Source: Xenococcus sp. MO_188.B8 (GTDB taxonomy: Bacteria > Cyanobacteriota > Cyanobacteriia > Cyanobacteriales > Xenococcaceae). From it: a stretch of 64,000 nucleotides of DNA. Positions 11,575 through 19,836 of this stretch are shown piece by piece; the first letter of the stretch is position 1, and each line of letters starts with the position of its first letter. The stretch lies in contig JASJDR010000001.1 of assembly GCA_030065615.1 (NCBI GenBank), positions 109,515 through 173,514 on the forward strand, given 5' to 3'. The notes beneath the pieces were generated by a model. It saw nothing but the letters and a program-made list of their open reading frames with translations. It was not told where the DNA came from and did not search any database. Position numbers and translations under genes: made by a program.

Positions 11575-12866
11575 GAACTTTTTTTGTCGTCTGGTTTGGT
11601 CAACTTATATCCTTATTTGGTTCTCAACTCACCAGCTTTGCTCTTGGTGTTTGGGTATATCAAAACACCGGCTCAGTAACTCAATATGCTCTTATCTCTT
11701 TTTTCACAGTTCTACCAGGCTTAGTAATTGCTCCCCTAGCTGGAGCGTTAGTAGATCGTTGCGATCGGCGTTGGGTGATGATTTTCAGTGATTCAGTTGC
11801 TGGTTTGAGTACCTTCAGTATTGCCTTGCTAGTGATCGCGGGAAAACTACAAATCTGGCAGATTTATCTCGCTACCACCATCAGTTCCATCTCGAATGTT
11901 TTTCAATGGCCTGCTTATGTTGCCACCACCACCCTAATCATCCCAAAAAAACATTTTAGTCGCGCTAGTGGCATGACTCAGTTTTCACAAGCTTTAGCTC
12001 TATTGCTAGCGCCAATTTGTGGGGGGTTTCTAGTAATTTTAATCCATTTACAGGGTGTAATTTTGCTTGATTTCATAACCTTTTTATTAGCAATATTGAT
12101 ACTTTTAATTGTCAAATTTCCGAAACCAAAGACTACGATCGCTGGAAAATTAGGCAAAGGTTCTCTAATAAAGGAATCTATCTATGGCTGGAGATATATC
12201 CTGGCTCGACCAGGACTGATAGGACTGTTAATATTCTTCGCTATCAGTAACTTCGCCATCGGTACTACTCAAGTTTTATTCATTCCCCTAATTTTGTCTT
12301 TTACCTCTGCTAATGTCCTAGGCATAGTTATATCCATTGGGAGCAGTGGGATGTTAATCAGCAGCCTCCTTATGAGCATTTGGGGAGGTCTAAAACGTCG
12401 AATTTACGGTGTACTTGGTTTTGCGATCCCGCTGGGGCTGGGGATTTTCTTAGTAGGGCTGAAAACTTCTGTTATCTTAATTACGATTGGAGTCTTTATG
12501 GCTTTTTTTACAATCCCTATTACCAGCAGTTCCTCTAATGCCATCTGGCAAACTAAGGTAGCACCTAATGTCCAAGGAAGAGTTTTTGCTATTAGACGTA
12601 TGTTTGCTGGGTCATCACGACCTCTAGCTTATTTGCTCGCAGGTCCCCTAGCCGAAGAAATATTTGAACCTTTAATGACAGTTAATGGCCCCCTAGCCAG
12701 CAGTATCGGACAACTTATAGGTACTGGACCAGGCCGTGGTATTGGTCTGATGTTTATGGTCATGGGAATCTTCACTATGTTAACCACTATTATTGCCTAT
12801 CAGTATGCTCCATTAAGGTTAGTAGAAGATCACTTGCCTGACGCCATCATTGATCCTATTGGCTGA
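11571..12866 (+). CDS. MFS exporter, probably of the PKS/NRPS product
   Basis: 431 residues of mostly hydrophobic helices, starting directly with a membrane segment (VVWFGQLISLFGSQLTSFAL). An Asp-Arg-rich loop LVDRCDRRWV follows helix 2, as in the EntS-like/DHA3-type drug and siderophore exporters of the major facilitator superfamily. It would sit in the inner membrane and extrude substrate by proton antiport. The ATG overlaps the NRPS stop (ATGA), so it is translated with the assembly line; from that position I infer export of the PKS/NRPS product or self-resistance. Substrate cannot be read from sequence. It converges on the DICT-domain gene. The 163-bp spacer holds a loose inverted repeat (AGTTCGATGA ... 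TCATCGAACT) that could help termination. Confidence 0.88.
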   Translation: MRTFFVVWFGQLISLFGSQLTSFALGVWVYQNTGSVTQYALISFFTVLPGLVIAPLAGALVDRCDRRWVMIFSDSVAGLSTFSIALLVIAGKLQIWQIYLATTISSISNVFQWPAYVATTTLIIPKKHFSRASGMTQFSQALALLLAPICGGFLVILIHLQGVILLDFITFLLAILILLIVKFPKPKTTIAGKLGKGSLIKESIYGWRYILARPGLIGLLIFFAISNFAIGTTQVLFIPLILSFTSANVLGIVISIGSSGMLISSLLMSIWGGLKRRIYGVLGFAIPLGLGIFLVGLKTSVILITIGVFMAFFTIPITSSSSNAIWQTKVAPNVQGRVFAIRRMFAGSSRPLAYLLAGPLAEEIFEPLMTVNGPLASSIGQLIGTGPGRGIGLMFMVMGIFTMLTTIIAYQYAPLRLVEDHLPDAIIDPIG

Positions 12867-13029
12867 GAAAATATGAGTTCGATGAACTTCATAAAGAATC
12901 AAGTTGGGGTTGGTTAAAGGGGAAAGGTAAGAGGCTATCTTCTCACACTTTAACCTATAGTTTTTTACTCTAAGCACAACTCATCGAACTGACGTTGAGA
13001 GAACTAACGTTGAGAGAGGGTTGCAATTG

Positions 13030-13701
13030 TTAAATCTTGGCACATTTCTTCAACAAAGTGACTGGATAAGCTGGGGAAAGACCAGCGTCTCTCACGCTCA
13101 ATACCCATTCTTTGCTAAATTCCTGAGTCATCAAATTAACCCTAGAGGTTAATGTTGCAGCTAAAGATGGATTATAGGATCTAATATGTGCGATCGCAAG
13201 TCCCAAGGTTTCTGTGACTAATTCTGGCTCAAATGTCCAAAATCCGTAACATTTACGCTCCCAATCTTTCCGAGGCTGTCCTAATGCCCCATAATCTGAT
13301 TCAGACAATTCTTGACACAAAACCATTGCCGTATAGCTAGGAGACAAAATTATCAAATGCCATTCTTGAGCAACAGGATCTTCTGGTTTCAGATTCACAA
13401 GAGCAACATTATCCTTTTGACTAATGGGGTGAGTTTCAAATCCAGCATCGGATGTTGCCATAATTGCGATTTGCTGTGACTTATTAGCCAATTTACGATA
13501 ACGTTCTGCTTCTTTAGGATACCATTTTCCCCGCTGAAAAGCTGTCACTATCAAGGGATTTTTATTGGATTCTAAAATAAAATCTTCTAAAGCATGACAT
13601 AAAACTATCAAAGTATTTTTATAATAAACTTCTAAATTCAAAGGATTGCTACTATTTTGATGAGCTAATTTTAATTGTTTTAATATTGAACCTTCAAGCA
13701 T
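13030..13701 (-). CDS. DICT sensory-domain protein
   Basis: 223 residues resembling the DICT domain found in cyanobacterial two-component and diguanylate-cyclase proteins. Seen here: the early helix LIVLCHALEDFIL, TAFQRGKWYPKEAERY, a strand-rich centre ending WHLIILSP, and a late YGFWTFEPELV block that I recognise from this family. No kinase, cyclase or HTH output is attached, so it is a stand-alone sensor-type module with unknown ligand, likely cytoplasmic (no signal peptide or membrane helix). It is encoded just downstream of the type II thioesterase on the same strand with an 84-bp gap, possibly in one transcript. Start ATG at 13701; no convincing Shine-Dalgarno sequence. Confidence 0.7.
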   Translation of the reverse strand: MLEGSILKQLKLAHQNSSNPLNLEVYYKNTLIVLCHALEDFILESNKNPLIVTAFQRGKWYPKEAERYRKLANKSQQIAIMATSDAGFETHPISQKDNVALVNLKPEDPVAQEWHLIILSPSYTAMVLCQELSESDYGALGQPRKDWERKCYGFWTFEPELVTETLGLAIAHIRSYNPSLAATLTSRVNLMTQEFSKEWVLSVRDAGLSPAYPVTLLKKCAKI

Positions 13702-13785
13702 TTCAGTTATCAGTTAGGGATTATAGTACTAAAAAAAATAGCCTCATTACTTCAAAGCCGATTTAGATCAAGCTTCTGTATCATC

Positions 13786-14538
13786 TCACTTAAAAATCAA
13801 GAGTTTTTGGATTTGCTGAGCTAGGGCTGGCTGTAGCTCACGGTTGCTAGTATGTAAAAAGAAATGATCGCCAGAAAACATTTGCAGACTAAACTCACTT
13901 TTAGTTTGCTCCCGCCAGGCAGCAAGTTCTTCTAGGCTGACTTTGTTGTCTTCTAAACCACCAAACGCCGCAATGGGAAAATCGAAGGCTTTTTCCTCGA
14001 GATAATGGTAAGTTTCTAATAACTCGAAATCAGCCCGTAAAGTTGGGAGAAATAACTGCATCAACTCTTGGTTTTCTAGCACTTCCTCTGGAATTCCCTT
14101 GAGACGCTCTAGTTTCTTGATAAACTTAGTATCAGCTAGGCGATGAATTGGTGGCTCAGGATCTGGCAGTTGGGGAGCACGGCTACCAGAAACCAATAAG
14201 TAAACTGGGTTTGGCCAATTTCGTCGCCTAAATTCGCGTGCTAATTCAAAGCTCAACAATGCTCCCATACTATGACCGAAAAAAGCAAAGGGCTGATTTA
14301 GATATGGTCGAAGAACGGGGGCCAGATTTTCTATTATTGGTTTCAGCCTTTTTAAAGGAGCTTCCCTTTGTCGATTTTCCCTGCCTGGTAAGCGAATCGA
14401 GCAAATTTCTATTTCCGGTGGTAGACATCTAGTCCAAGAGCGGAAACAGGAACCCCCCCCTCCGGCATAGGGAAAGCAGAATAGACGAAGACGGTTTTGA
14501 GGATTGGGTCGAGGGCAAACGATCCACGAGTTTGTCAT
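13786..14538 (-). CDS. Type II (external) thioesterase
   Basis: Hydrolase that clears misprimed or stalled acyl groups from carrier proteins of NRPS/PKS lines (GrsT/BacT family). The alpha/beta-hydrolase pattern is complete over 250 residues: FCFPYAGGGG near the N-terminus, GHSMG nucleophile (Ser90), GGLEDNKV carrying the expected acid, and GDHFF with the catalytic His. I prefer the ATG at 14538 over an upstream GTG at 14601, because the family normally begins a few residues before the FPYAG block and the extra 21 residues look unrelated. It lies within 2 kb of the NRPS and 2 kb of the FAAL and could serve either line. A run of eight C at 14452-14459 falls inside the AGGGG codons. Confidence 0.9.
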   Translation of the reverse strand: MTNSWIVCPRPNPQNRLRLFCFPYAGGGGSCFRSWTRCLPPEIEICSIRLPGRENRQREAPLKRLKPIIENLAPVLRPYLNQPFAFFGHSMGALLSFELAREFRRRNWPNPVYLLVSGSRAPQLPDPEPPIHRLADTKFIKKLERLKGIPEEVLENQELMQLFLPTLRADFELLETYHYLEEKAFDFPIAAFGGLEDNKVSLEELAAWREQTKSEFSLQMFSGDHFFLHTSNRELQPALAQQIQKLLIFK

Positions 14539-14724
14539 TGGTAACAAGGTATGTAAGTTATCAAGGGGCTTTAAGAAAAGAATGACAGAAAACCTGGTCA
14601 CAAATATAGTTTTTGTCGAGAAAGGAACAATTATTAGCTTTTGCTTGGTTTTTCGCTGTCTTCTAACAATCTAAAAATCTCTAAACATTTCTGCTCAAAG
14701 TTGTCTTGAAGCTGCTTTCTTAAT

Positions 14725-15009
14725 TCAGTCGCTATCTAAAGAATCGAGACCCAGGTCGGAAAAATGCTGTTGCCAGTCTAATTCGGAAGCAGAAGGTCTC
14801 ATCACTTGCTTCAAATTGCGGTCAAAATCTCGGGCAATCTCCACTGCTGCACGACCTTTGATATTCGCTTCTTCTGCGGTTAAAAAGATACTGTCAAAGT
14901 TGAATGCGATACCTGAAAAGTCAATAATACTAAAACTATACAGTTGATCTAAAGAACAATAAATTAATAAGGTATAGCCATCAATTCCGATTATATTTTG
15001 AATTTTCAT
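14725..15009 (-). CDS. Small hypothetical protein ending in a carrier-protein-like LGLDSL
   Basis: 94 residues, function unknown. The ATG at 15009 has a good ribosome site (AGGAG seven to eight bases upstream). The body (GYTLLIYCSL ... FSIIDFSG ... FLTAEEANIKGRAAVEIA) looks like a small alpha/beta fold seen in short cyanobacterial proteins. The C-terminus reads WQQHFSDLGLDSLDSD and then stops. LGLDSL is the sequence around the phosphopantetheine serine of acyl carrier proteins, but here nothing follows it, so the helices needed for a functional ACP are missing. It may be a chance match, a recombination scar from a neighbouring ACP gene, or a mimic. It lies between the thioesterase and the FAAL operon on the same strand. 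Confidence 0.55.
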   Translation of the reverse strand: MKIQNIIGIDGYTLLIYCSLDQLYSFSIIDFSGIAFNFDSIFLTAEEANIKGRAAVEIARDFDRNLKQVMRPSASELDWQQHFSDLGLDSLDSD

Positions 15010-15152
15010 TGTGGACTCCTGTATAAAGACAATTACTTAAAACTATTATTTTCAAGTACTGTTAATAGCAAATAAAGCAATTACCTGTTGGCAAGGTTGT
15101 CTTGACATCGTTCTGTTAGTCAGAGCTTTATCTTTTCTCAGTAAAATATTAG

Positions 15153-15276
15153 CTTGACAATGTTAGATTTACGAAAACTGGCAATTGTAGCCTTCACAAC
15201 TTCGGTTTTAGTCCTCGTTATTCCACAAGATATCAATAGTTTTATCGAGCTGTCCAGCTAATTTAACATTGTCAAG
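15153..15276. repeat. 13-bp inverted repeat bracketing a 33-codon ORF
   Basis: CTTGACAATGTTA at 15153-15165 and its exact reverse complement TAACATTGTCAAG at 15264-15276, 98 bp apart. The arms would bring the ends of the enclosed tiny ORF together as a long-range hairpin or could be the ends of a miniature element. No target-site duplication was recognised. Confidence 0.5.
15160..15261 (+). CDS. Possible 33-residue hydrophobic peptide (speculative)
   Basis: ATG at 15160 lies inside the left arm of the inverted repeat and the TAA ends just before the right arm. The peptide begins MLDLRKLAIVAF, continues with a run TSVLVLVIP and ends INSFIELSS: a short basic start, one possible membrane-spanning stretch, then a polar tail. 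No Shine-Dalgarno sequence is visible, so expression is uncertain. It may be a chance ORF in a mobile repeat. It lies in the 547-bp spacer between the 94-residue gene and the 79-residue gene. Confidence 0.2.
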   Translation: MLDLRKLAIVAFTTSVLVLVIPQDINSFIELSS

Positions 15277-15439
15277 GTATAATTCAGGGATTATTCAATT
15301 TAAATAAATTAGCCTGTTAATTAAACGCAATATTAACATTAAGAAAATGTTAATATTTTCTTAACTAGGGAACTTTACAGCAGATTTTTCAATCTCATAA
15401 CTTCAACAGCAAAAAAAAAGCAGCAAAAAAAAGATCAAC

Positions 15440-15525
15440 CTTAAACAAACAAAGTACAAAAAATAAGACAAAACTTAAACAAACAAAATACAAAAAATAA
15501 CACAAAACTTAAACAAACAAAGTAC
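15440..15525. repeat. Tandem repeat, 34-bp unit, about 2.5 copies
   Basis: Units start at 15440, 15474 and 15508, each beginning CTTAAACAAACAAA; the third is partial (ends ...GTAC). The units are purine-rich on this strand and nearly free of G. They end about 30 bp before the ATG of the small gene at 15557. A hydrophobic frame on the opposite strand is a by-product of the repeat. Confidence 0.85.
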
Positions 15526-15556
15526 GATAGAAATATTAGAGGTAAAATTATTCCAA

Positions 15557-15796
15557 ATGAATCAACATCAAGACGAATATTCCCAAATTTATGTTCAAGT
15601 TTATTGTACTCTGCTAGCCAAGTCAGGCACTTCTGGCGTTGTACAGTCAACTCCTTCTAATCAAGACAGGGAGCGAGCAGCTTCGATTGCCAAACTCGCG
15701 GGAGTCCACACTGATGCAATTGTTGAATATCTCATGGCAAATTTTTCCCGAGAACTACAATCAAGCAGATATTCCGTAGATCTTGTCCAAAGTTAG
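15557..15796 (+). CDS. Small hypothetical protein, 79 residues
   Basis: Not recognised. The sequence is soluble and balanced in composition: an N-terminal helix (EYSQIYVQVYCTLLAKSG), a polar linker, then RERAASIAKLAGVHTDAIVEYL, which could form a small helical bundle. No signal peptide and no membrane segment. A weak AGAGG lies about 14 bases before the ATG. The neighbours are on the opposite strand, so it is a lone gene preceded by the 34-bp tandem repeat. The 223 bp after it hold no gene. Confidence 0.45.
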   Translation: MNQHQDEYSQIYVQVYCTLLAKSGTSGVVQSTPSNQDRERAASIAKLAGVHTDAIVEYLMANFSRELQSSRYSVDLVQS

Positions 15797-16019
15797 AGCA
15801 ATGCACATTTGCGACTCTACAAATAGGATCAAGTTCTTTTGAATTTTAACATTGATAGAGTCTTTAAGACTCTTACTATGCTAAGGATAGTGGTGCTTAA
15901 TATCGGAGCGGTCAACAGCTATTTTTGATTGGGCTTGGTCATCCACCAGTTTTTATTGATTAATCCTAGCACCACAAAGCGGATCTTTTTGAGCTTGTAG
16001 ACTACCAAAATACAAAACT

Positions 16020-16340
16020 TCAAAACGAGGGATAGCGTGGTGCGGTTAAATAGGTCTCATCAACTAACTGGCGTTCTCCAGAGAGCCATTTCTTCGCAAT
16101 TGTAGCTGCTAACTTTTTCACTCGCCTAGATGGATTATTCTTTAAATAAGCTCTCATTGTCTGAGGTTCTAAGCATAGCTCTTCTGCTGCTTGTTCATGA
16201 GTTAGCCCGAAAGCCATGCGGAAATCTAAAGGATGCAATTCACCAAGCTCCTCCAGCTGACTAATAATCTGATTAGTATCAATTTGACAGTTGTTTTTAT
16301 GAGTTACGATCACTTTACTATACCTCTTTAGATCAATCAA
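16020..16340 (-). CDS. Small helix-turn-helix-like protein
   Basis: 106 residues. The centre (FGLTHEQAAEELCLEPQTMR, then AYLKNNPSRRVKKLAATIA) reads as a helix-turn-helix with a basic third helix, as in small phage-type or cyanobacterial regulators. The N-terminal third contains a basic start (LKRYSKVIVTHKNN) and a Gln/Glu-rich helix. It follows the FAAL stop by 5 bp on the same strand, so the two are almost certainly co-transcribed. A DNA-binding role in regulating the cluster is possible but not shown. The family is not one I can name. Confidence 0.6.
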   Translation of the reverse strand: MIDLKRYSKVIVTHKNNCQIDTNQIISQLEELGELHPLDFRMAFGLTHEQAAEELCLEPQTMRAYLKNNPSRRVKKLAATIAKKWLSGERQLVDETYLTAPRYPSF

Positions 16341-16345
16341 GCAAT

Positions 16346-18193
16346 TTACAGATTTGAAGTGTATTTATTTGGCTGTAGTTTCTCTAATAAAGATTCAGTT
16401 TGAGTCCACAAATGCAAAAACTCGGCTTTACTTTGAGGATTTTCGCTCCAATCAGAAACCACCTTCAAGCTCCCCTCTTTAAACCCAGCTCGACAAGCAT
16501 AACGGCGAATTTTACCGCTTGAAGTCTTAGGAATACTCCCCGTCTTCACCAGTACTGCAGCATACACCTGTAGACCGTGTTCTCCTGCTACTGCCTGACG
16601 TAGTTGCCCCATTACCTCATGGGAATTAAGTCGACGCAGATAGGAACGCTCTATTTCTTGAACTATCACTAATCGCTCTTGACCTTTGACTTCTACTCCA
16701 AATGCTGCTCCACAACTAGGTCGCAGTGCTGGATGACAGTTTTCCACCGTCCGTTCGATGTCTGTGGGATAATGATTTTGTCCCCTAATGATAATCGCAT
16801 CTTTGATGCGCCCTGTGATATACAACTCTCCATCACGGAGAAATCCCAAATCTCCTGTGCGCAGAAACGATCCCTCCCCAGTATCGGCCACAGAGGCGCA
16901 AAATGTCTGTTCTGTTTCTTGGGGTCGATTCCAATAACCTTGGGCAACCGAAGGTCCGGAAACCCAAATTTCGCCGACTACCTCCTCAGGACATTGGGTT
17001 TTAGTTTCGGGGTCGACAATTATTACCTTTTGGTCGGGTAAGCTTTGACCGCAGCCAACAATAGTGTAATAGTCTTCTTTTTTTGACTCAGTAACGATTA
17101 CTTGATTTTGCGCCAAAGCCTCAGTTTTTAACGAACATAATACTGGCGGTGAACTTTTTAAGCCTCCTGAAACAATTAAGGTGGTTTCTGCCATGCCGTA
17201 GCAGGGGTAAAAAGCTTCTCGCCGAAATCCGCAAGGGGCGAAAGTTCTGGCAAAATGTTCAATAGTTTCAGCTCTCACTGGCTCAGCACCAGTAAAAGCT
17301 ACTTTCCAACTACTCAAGTCTAGGCTAGCTAGTTGAGTGTCAGTAACTTTGCGCGCGCACAATTCGTAGGCAAAATTGGGTCCCCCGCTAGTGGTAGCTC
17401 GATAGCGAGTAATTGCCTGGAGCCAGCGCAATGGCTTTTGCAAAAAGTCAACCGAAGACATCAGGGTGACCTCAAAACCCCCATATAGAGGTTGCAGTAC
17501 ACCGCCAATCAATCCCATGTCATGATACGGTGGTAGCCAGATTACTCCCTGGCTGTTGGACTGGTGACCAAAACACCTATAAATTGCATTAAGATTGTGC
17601 CAGAGGTTGCTGTGACTGACCATAACCCCTTTGGGGGTTCCCGTCGAGCCGGAGGTGTATTGCAGCAAAGCTAAACTGTCATCGGGTGTTGACGGTTGCT
17701 GCCAGACCATTGTAGTTTCGGCAACGATGCTATCTGTAGCTAGCCAGGGTAACTCTGCTAAATCATAATTATCGGCAATGCGATGTTTGAGGTTGGTCAC
17801 CAGGGTGCTAGTACTAAGAACGACTGAGGCTTGGGCATCGGTGACTATTGCTTGTAGTCGTGATAGGTTTTGATTCCGCCTAGGTGGATAGGCTGGGATA
17901 GCTACAATTCCGGCGTACCAACACCCGAATAAGCCGATGATGAATTCTAGTCCTGGTGGATACAGTAGCAAAGCCCGAGTCCCTGCCATTTCTAGCTGCT
18001 GCAGCTGACTAGCTACAGCTCTAGCTTGTCGGTCTAATTCTCCATAACTCAGTTGTCCTGATTCGGATTCACCATGACGAAGAAAGGTATAGATGGTTTT
18101 TTCGGGCTGGGATTGGGCTTTGAATCTTAATAGCTCTACTATGGTCTTTAATTGACTTTTTCTCTCTGACGATTCTTTGATAAAAGTAGTCAT
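16346..18193 (-). CDS. Fatty acyl-AMP ligase (FAAL)
   Basis: Activates a free fatty acid as acyl-AMP and passes it to a carrier protein rather than CoA, the usual starter step of lipopeptide and halogenated lipid pathways. 615 residues with the ANL-superfamily P-loop YTSGSTGTPKG at about 179-189, then WLPPYHDMGLIGG, FTGAEPVRAETIEHF, YGMAETTL and the C-terminal hinge TGRIKDAIIIRGQNHYP, which are characteristic of the FAAL branch. No fused ACP; the likely partner is the free ACP at 32899. A strong AAGGAGA lies six bases before the ATG. It is in one run with the Nudix gene (85 bp upstream) and the HTH-like gene (5 bp downstream). Confidence 0.93.
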   Translation of the reverse strand: MTTFIKESSERKSQLKTIVELLRFKAQSQPEKTIYTFLRHGESESGQLSYGELDRQARAVASQLQQLEMAGTRALLLYPPGLEFIIGLFGCWYAGIVAIPAYPPRRNQNLSRLQAIVTDAQASVVLSTSTLVTNLKHRIADNYDLAELPWLATDSIVAETTMVWQQPSTPDDSLALLQYTSGSTGTPKGVMVSHSNLWHNLNAIYRCFGHQSNSQGVIWLPPYHDMGLIGGVLQPLYGGFEVTLMSSVDFLQKPLRWLQAITRYRATTSGGPNFAYELCARKVTDTQLASLDLSSWKVAFTGAEPVRAETIEHFARTFAPCGFRREAFYPCYGMAETTLIVSGGLKSSPPVLCSLKTEALAQNQVIVTESKKEDYYTIVGCGQSLPDQKVIIVDPETKTQCPEEVVGEIWVSGPSVAQGYWNRPQETEQTFCASVADTGEGSFLRTGDLGFLRDGELYITGRIKDAIIIRGQNHYPTDIERTVENCHPALRPSCGAAFGVEVKGQERLVIVQEIERSYLRRLNSHEVMGQLRQAVAGEHGLQVYAAVLVKTGSIPKTSSGKIRRYACRAGFKEGSLKVVSDWSENPQSKAEFLHLWTQTESLLEKLQPNKYTSNL

Positions 18194-18278
18194 TACATTC
18201 TCCTTAATTTAAAATCTTAAAACACTTTGACATTGCTGCCATAGTGGGATGATCTGTACTAACAAGGAAATTTCCAAT

Positions 18279-18803
18279 TTAGGCTAGAATAGTTAGACCA
18301 TCTAAATAGTTCTTTAGCTGTTTACCATTATCATAAGAAAGTCCAACTAAGGGCAAATCGTTAGGGTTAAAAGCTTCGACTTCGCTTATTTCTTGTTCAT
18401 CCTGAATTTGTATCTCTCCTTGTACCTCTGCCTCGACTACAACGCAGATAGAGTGAACCCGTGGATCTCGATCTGGATGAGAATACACTCCTACCAGACG
18501 GGAAATACGGACTAATTCTAATCCAGTTTCTTCTCGTAACTCTCGCCGAACTGTGGTGGCAATCTCTTCCCCCCATTCGACCATGCCACCTGGCAGAGCC
18601 CAGCGCCCGGTATCATGTCGTCGAGCTAAGACAATTCGACCATCTGCAAAAATCGGTATAATGCAGGTTCCAGTTACTGGATGTCGAAAAATAATCCTCA
18701 GTACTGACTTAGTTATATAGTACAAACGCTTTATAACGTAGTTAACTCCTAAAAATAGACCAACTACCCTCGAACTAGGAGTTTTTACATTTAGTTCTGC
18801 CAT
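18279..18803 (-). CDS. Nudix hydrolase
   Basis: 174 residues with a complete Nudix box: GGMVEWGEE, then RRELREETGLEL, matching GX5EX7REUXEEXGU, preceded by the usual RWALPGG. Such enzymes hydrolyse nucleoside diphosphates linked to another moiety (NDP-sugars, dinucleotides, damaged NTPs); substrate cannot be assigned. About 45 extra N-terminal residues include a mildly hydrophobic stretch (VVGLFLGVNYVIKRLYYI). It is the first gene of the leftward Nudix-FAAL-HTH run, so a role in clearing pyrophosphate-linked by-products of that pathway is possible but only inferred from position. Confidence 0.88.
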   Translation of the reverse strand: MAELNVKTPSSRVVGLFLGVNYVIKRLYYITKSVLRIIFRHPVTGTCIIPIFADGRIVLARRHDTGRWALPGGMVEWGEEIATTVRRELREETGLELVRISRLVGVYSHPDRDPRVHSICVVVEAEVQGEIQIQDEQEISEVEAFNPNDLPLVGLSYDNGKQLKNYLDGLTILA

Positions 18804-18890
18804 TATTGGATTTGATTGTATTACTGTTCATTTTCAAAGTTAACTGAGAATGAATTAACTTTACTGAGCCATTACTGATTAATTTACTGA

Positions 18891-19052
18891 TTGTCATCAA
18901 AATTTGAACTTCGATACCAAGAAGTATCTTGGCAAAGTAACAGCTTCAGCATTAGGGAAGAAATTGGAGTTCTGACAAGACGAATGTTTTGGGCATTGGT
19001 AGATTTAGGGATGAAACCTTTTGGCATGTCGGATAAAAGACATTGTCCTTAA
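18891..19052 (+). other. Possible short ORF or gene remnant, 53 codons
   Basis: Open frame from TTG 18891 to TAA 19052. The peptide has a non-random look (FELRYQEVSWQSNSF, then IGVLTRRMFWALVDLGMKPF), with aromatic and charged residues spaced as in folded protein. No ribosome site is present and the frame is closed by a stop immediately upstream. I think a gene fragment is at least as likely as an expressed peptide. Confidence 0.25.
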
Positions 19053-19836
19053 AGATTTCTCGAACAATATAATTGAAATTAATTCCGCTAATTACCACGC
19101 CATATTTTGTGACAAAGCTAACTCATCTCTATCTATCTTGAAGATAAAGATTGTTGAAAGTAGACTACGGATGGCGATTACCATCCGTTATAAATGAAAA
19201 GCACCCAAAATCAAAAAAATCGATTTTACAAGGGTGTCCACTTGTATTTCTTCCGAGACTGAAACTAAGCTAAATCGCGTCTAATTTGAAACCAGGAGTT
19301 TTTCCCTACTGAAAAATAACTCCAGTTTTCAATCTTGACGGGGGATAAAACTTGGATTAGCGTCTTATCAGCTAAAGGTTAGTGTTTTAAATTTTAAATA
19401 AGGCAAAGTAGGTAGACAACATATTGATTGTCTTACTTAATTTTCACTCTATATAAATTTAAACTTATTTTCTTAATTTTGTCAGTCGAAAAAATCAACT
19501 TTTGTAAAAATCGACTATATCAACTTTTTTTTAAGAATTCTTGCCTCGGTTAGTTGGATTTTAGAGGTCATGAAATAATTTCACCGCCTTAATCGCGAAG
19601 TTATCTCTAACTTTAGATCGAGCCTACATTCAGGAATGTGAGTCTTATTGTATATCAAAGTTAGTCAAAGATATTTGACTGTTTCCCAGGTATCAAAAAT
19701 CAGTCCAGAGCAGGTACAAGTTAAATTGGGAACTAAACGATGCCCAATCAGATTTTACCTAGAGGTATACAGTGAAACTTATGCTTAGCAAGTGATTAAG
19801 CCACTACTGTTACACTCACTTGTACCTGCTGTAGAG
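19053..19836. other. AT-rich intergenic region
   Basis: No credible gene. The stretch holds short AT tracts and, at 19473-19499, the reverse-strand copy of the conserved motif listed separately. Just beyond that motif, at about 19503-19525, a second partial copy reads (on the minus strand) GTTGATATAGTCGA, so the motif is preceded by a degenerate direct repeat of its own first half. Confidence 0.6.
19473..19499 (-). promoter_or_regulatory. Conserved motif, copy 1, pointing toward Nudix-FAAL genes
   Basis: On the minus strand it reads GTTGATTTTTTCGACTGAC followed by AAAATTAA. It matches the copy at 28467-28500 at 26 of 27 positions and the copy at 32500-32533 more loosely. It lies about 670 bp upstream of the Nudix start in the direction of that leftward run. 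Function unknown; transcription-factor site, promoter or leader are all possible. Confidence 0.6.

Noticed and set aside
12990..13020. Short direct repeat ACGTTGAGAGA near the end of the MFS gene
   Set aside because: Only two 11-bp copies, no sign of a wider family; not interpretable.
14725..14775. Calling the LGLDSL tail a functional acyl carrier domain
   Set aside because: The downstream helices of an ACP are absent because the gene ends right after the motif.
15441..15650. 69-codon hydrophobic frame on the minus strand (Phe/Cys/Leu-rich)
   Set aside because: It is produced by reading through the 34-bp tandem repeat, has skewed composition and overlaps a more plausible gene.
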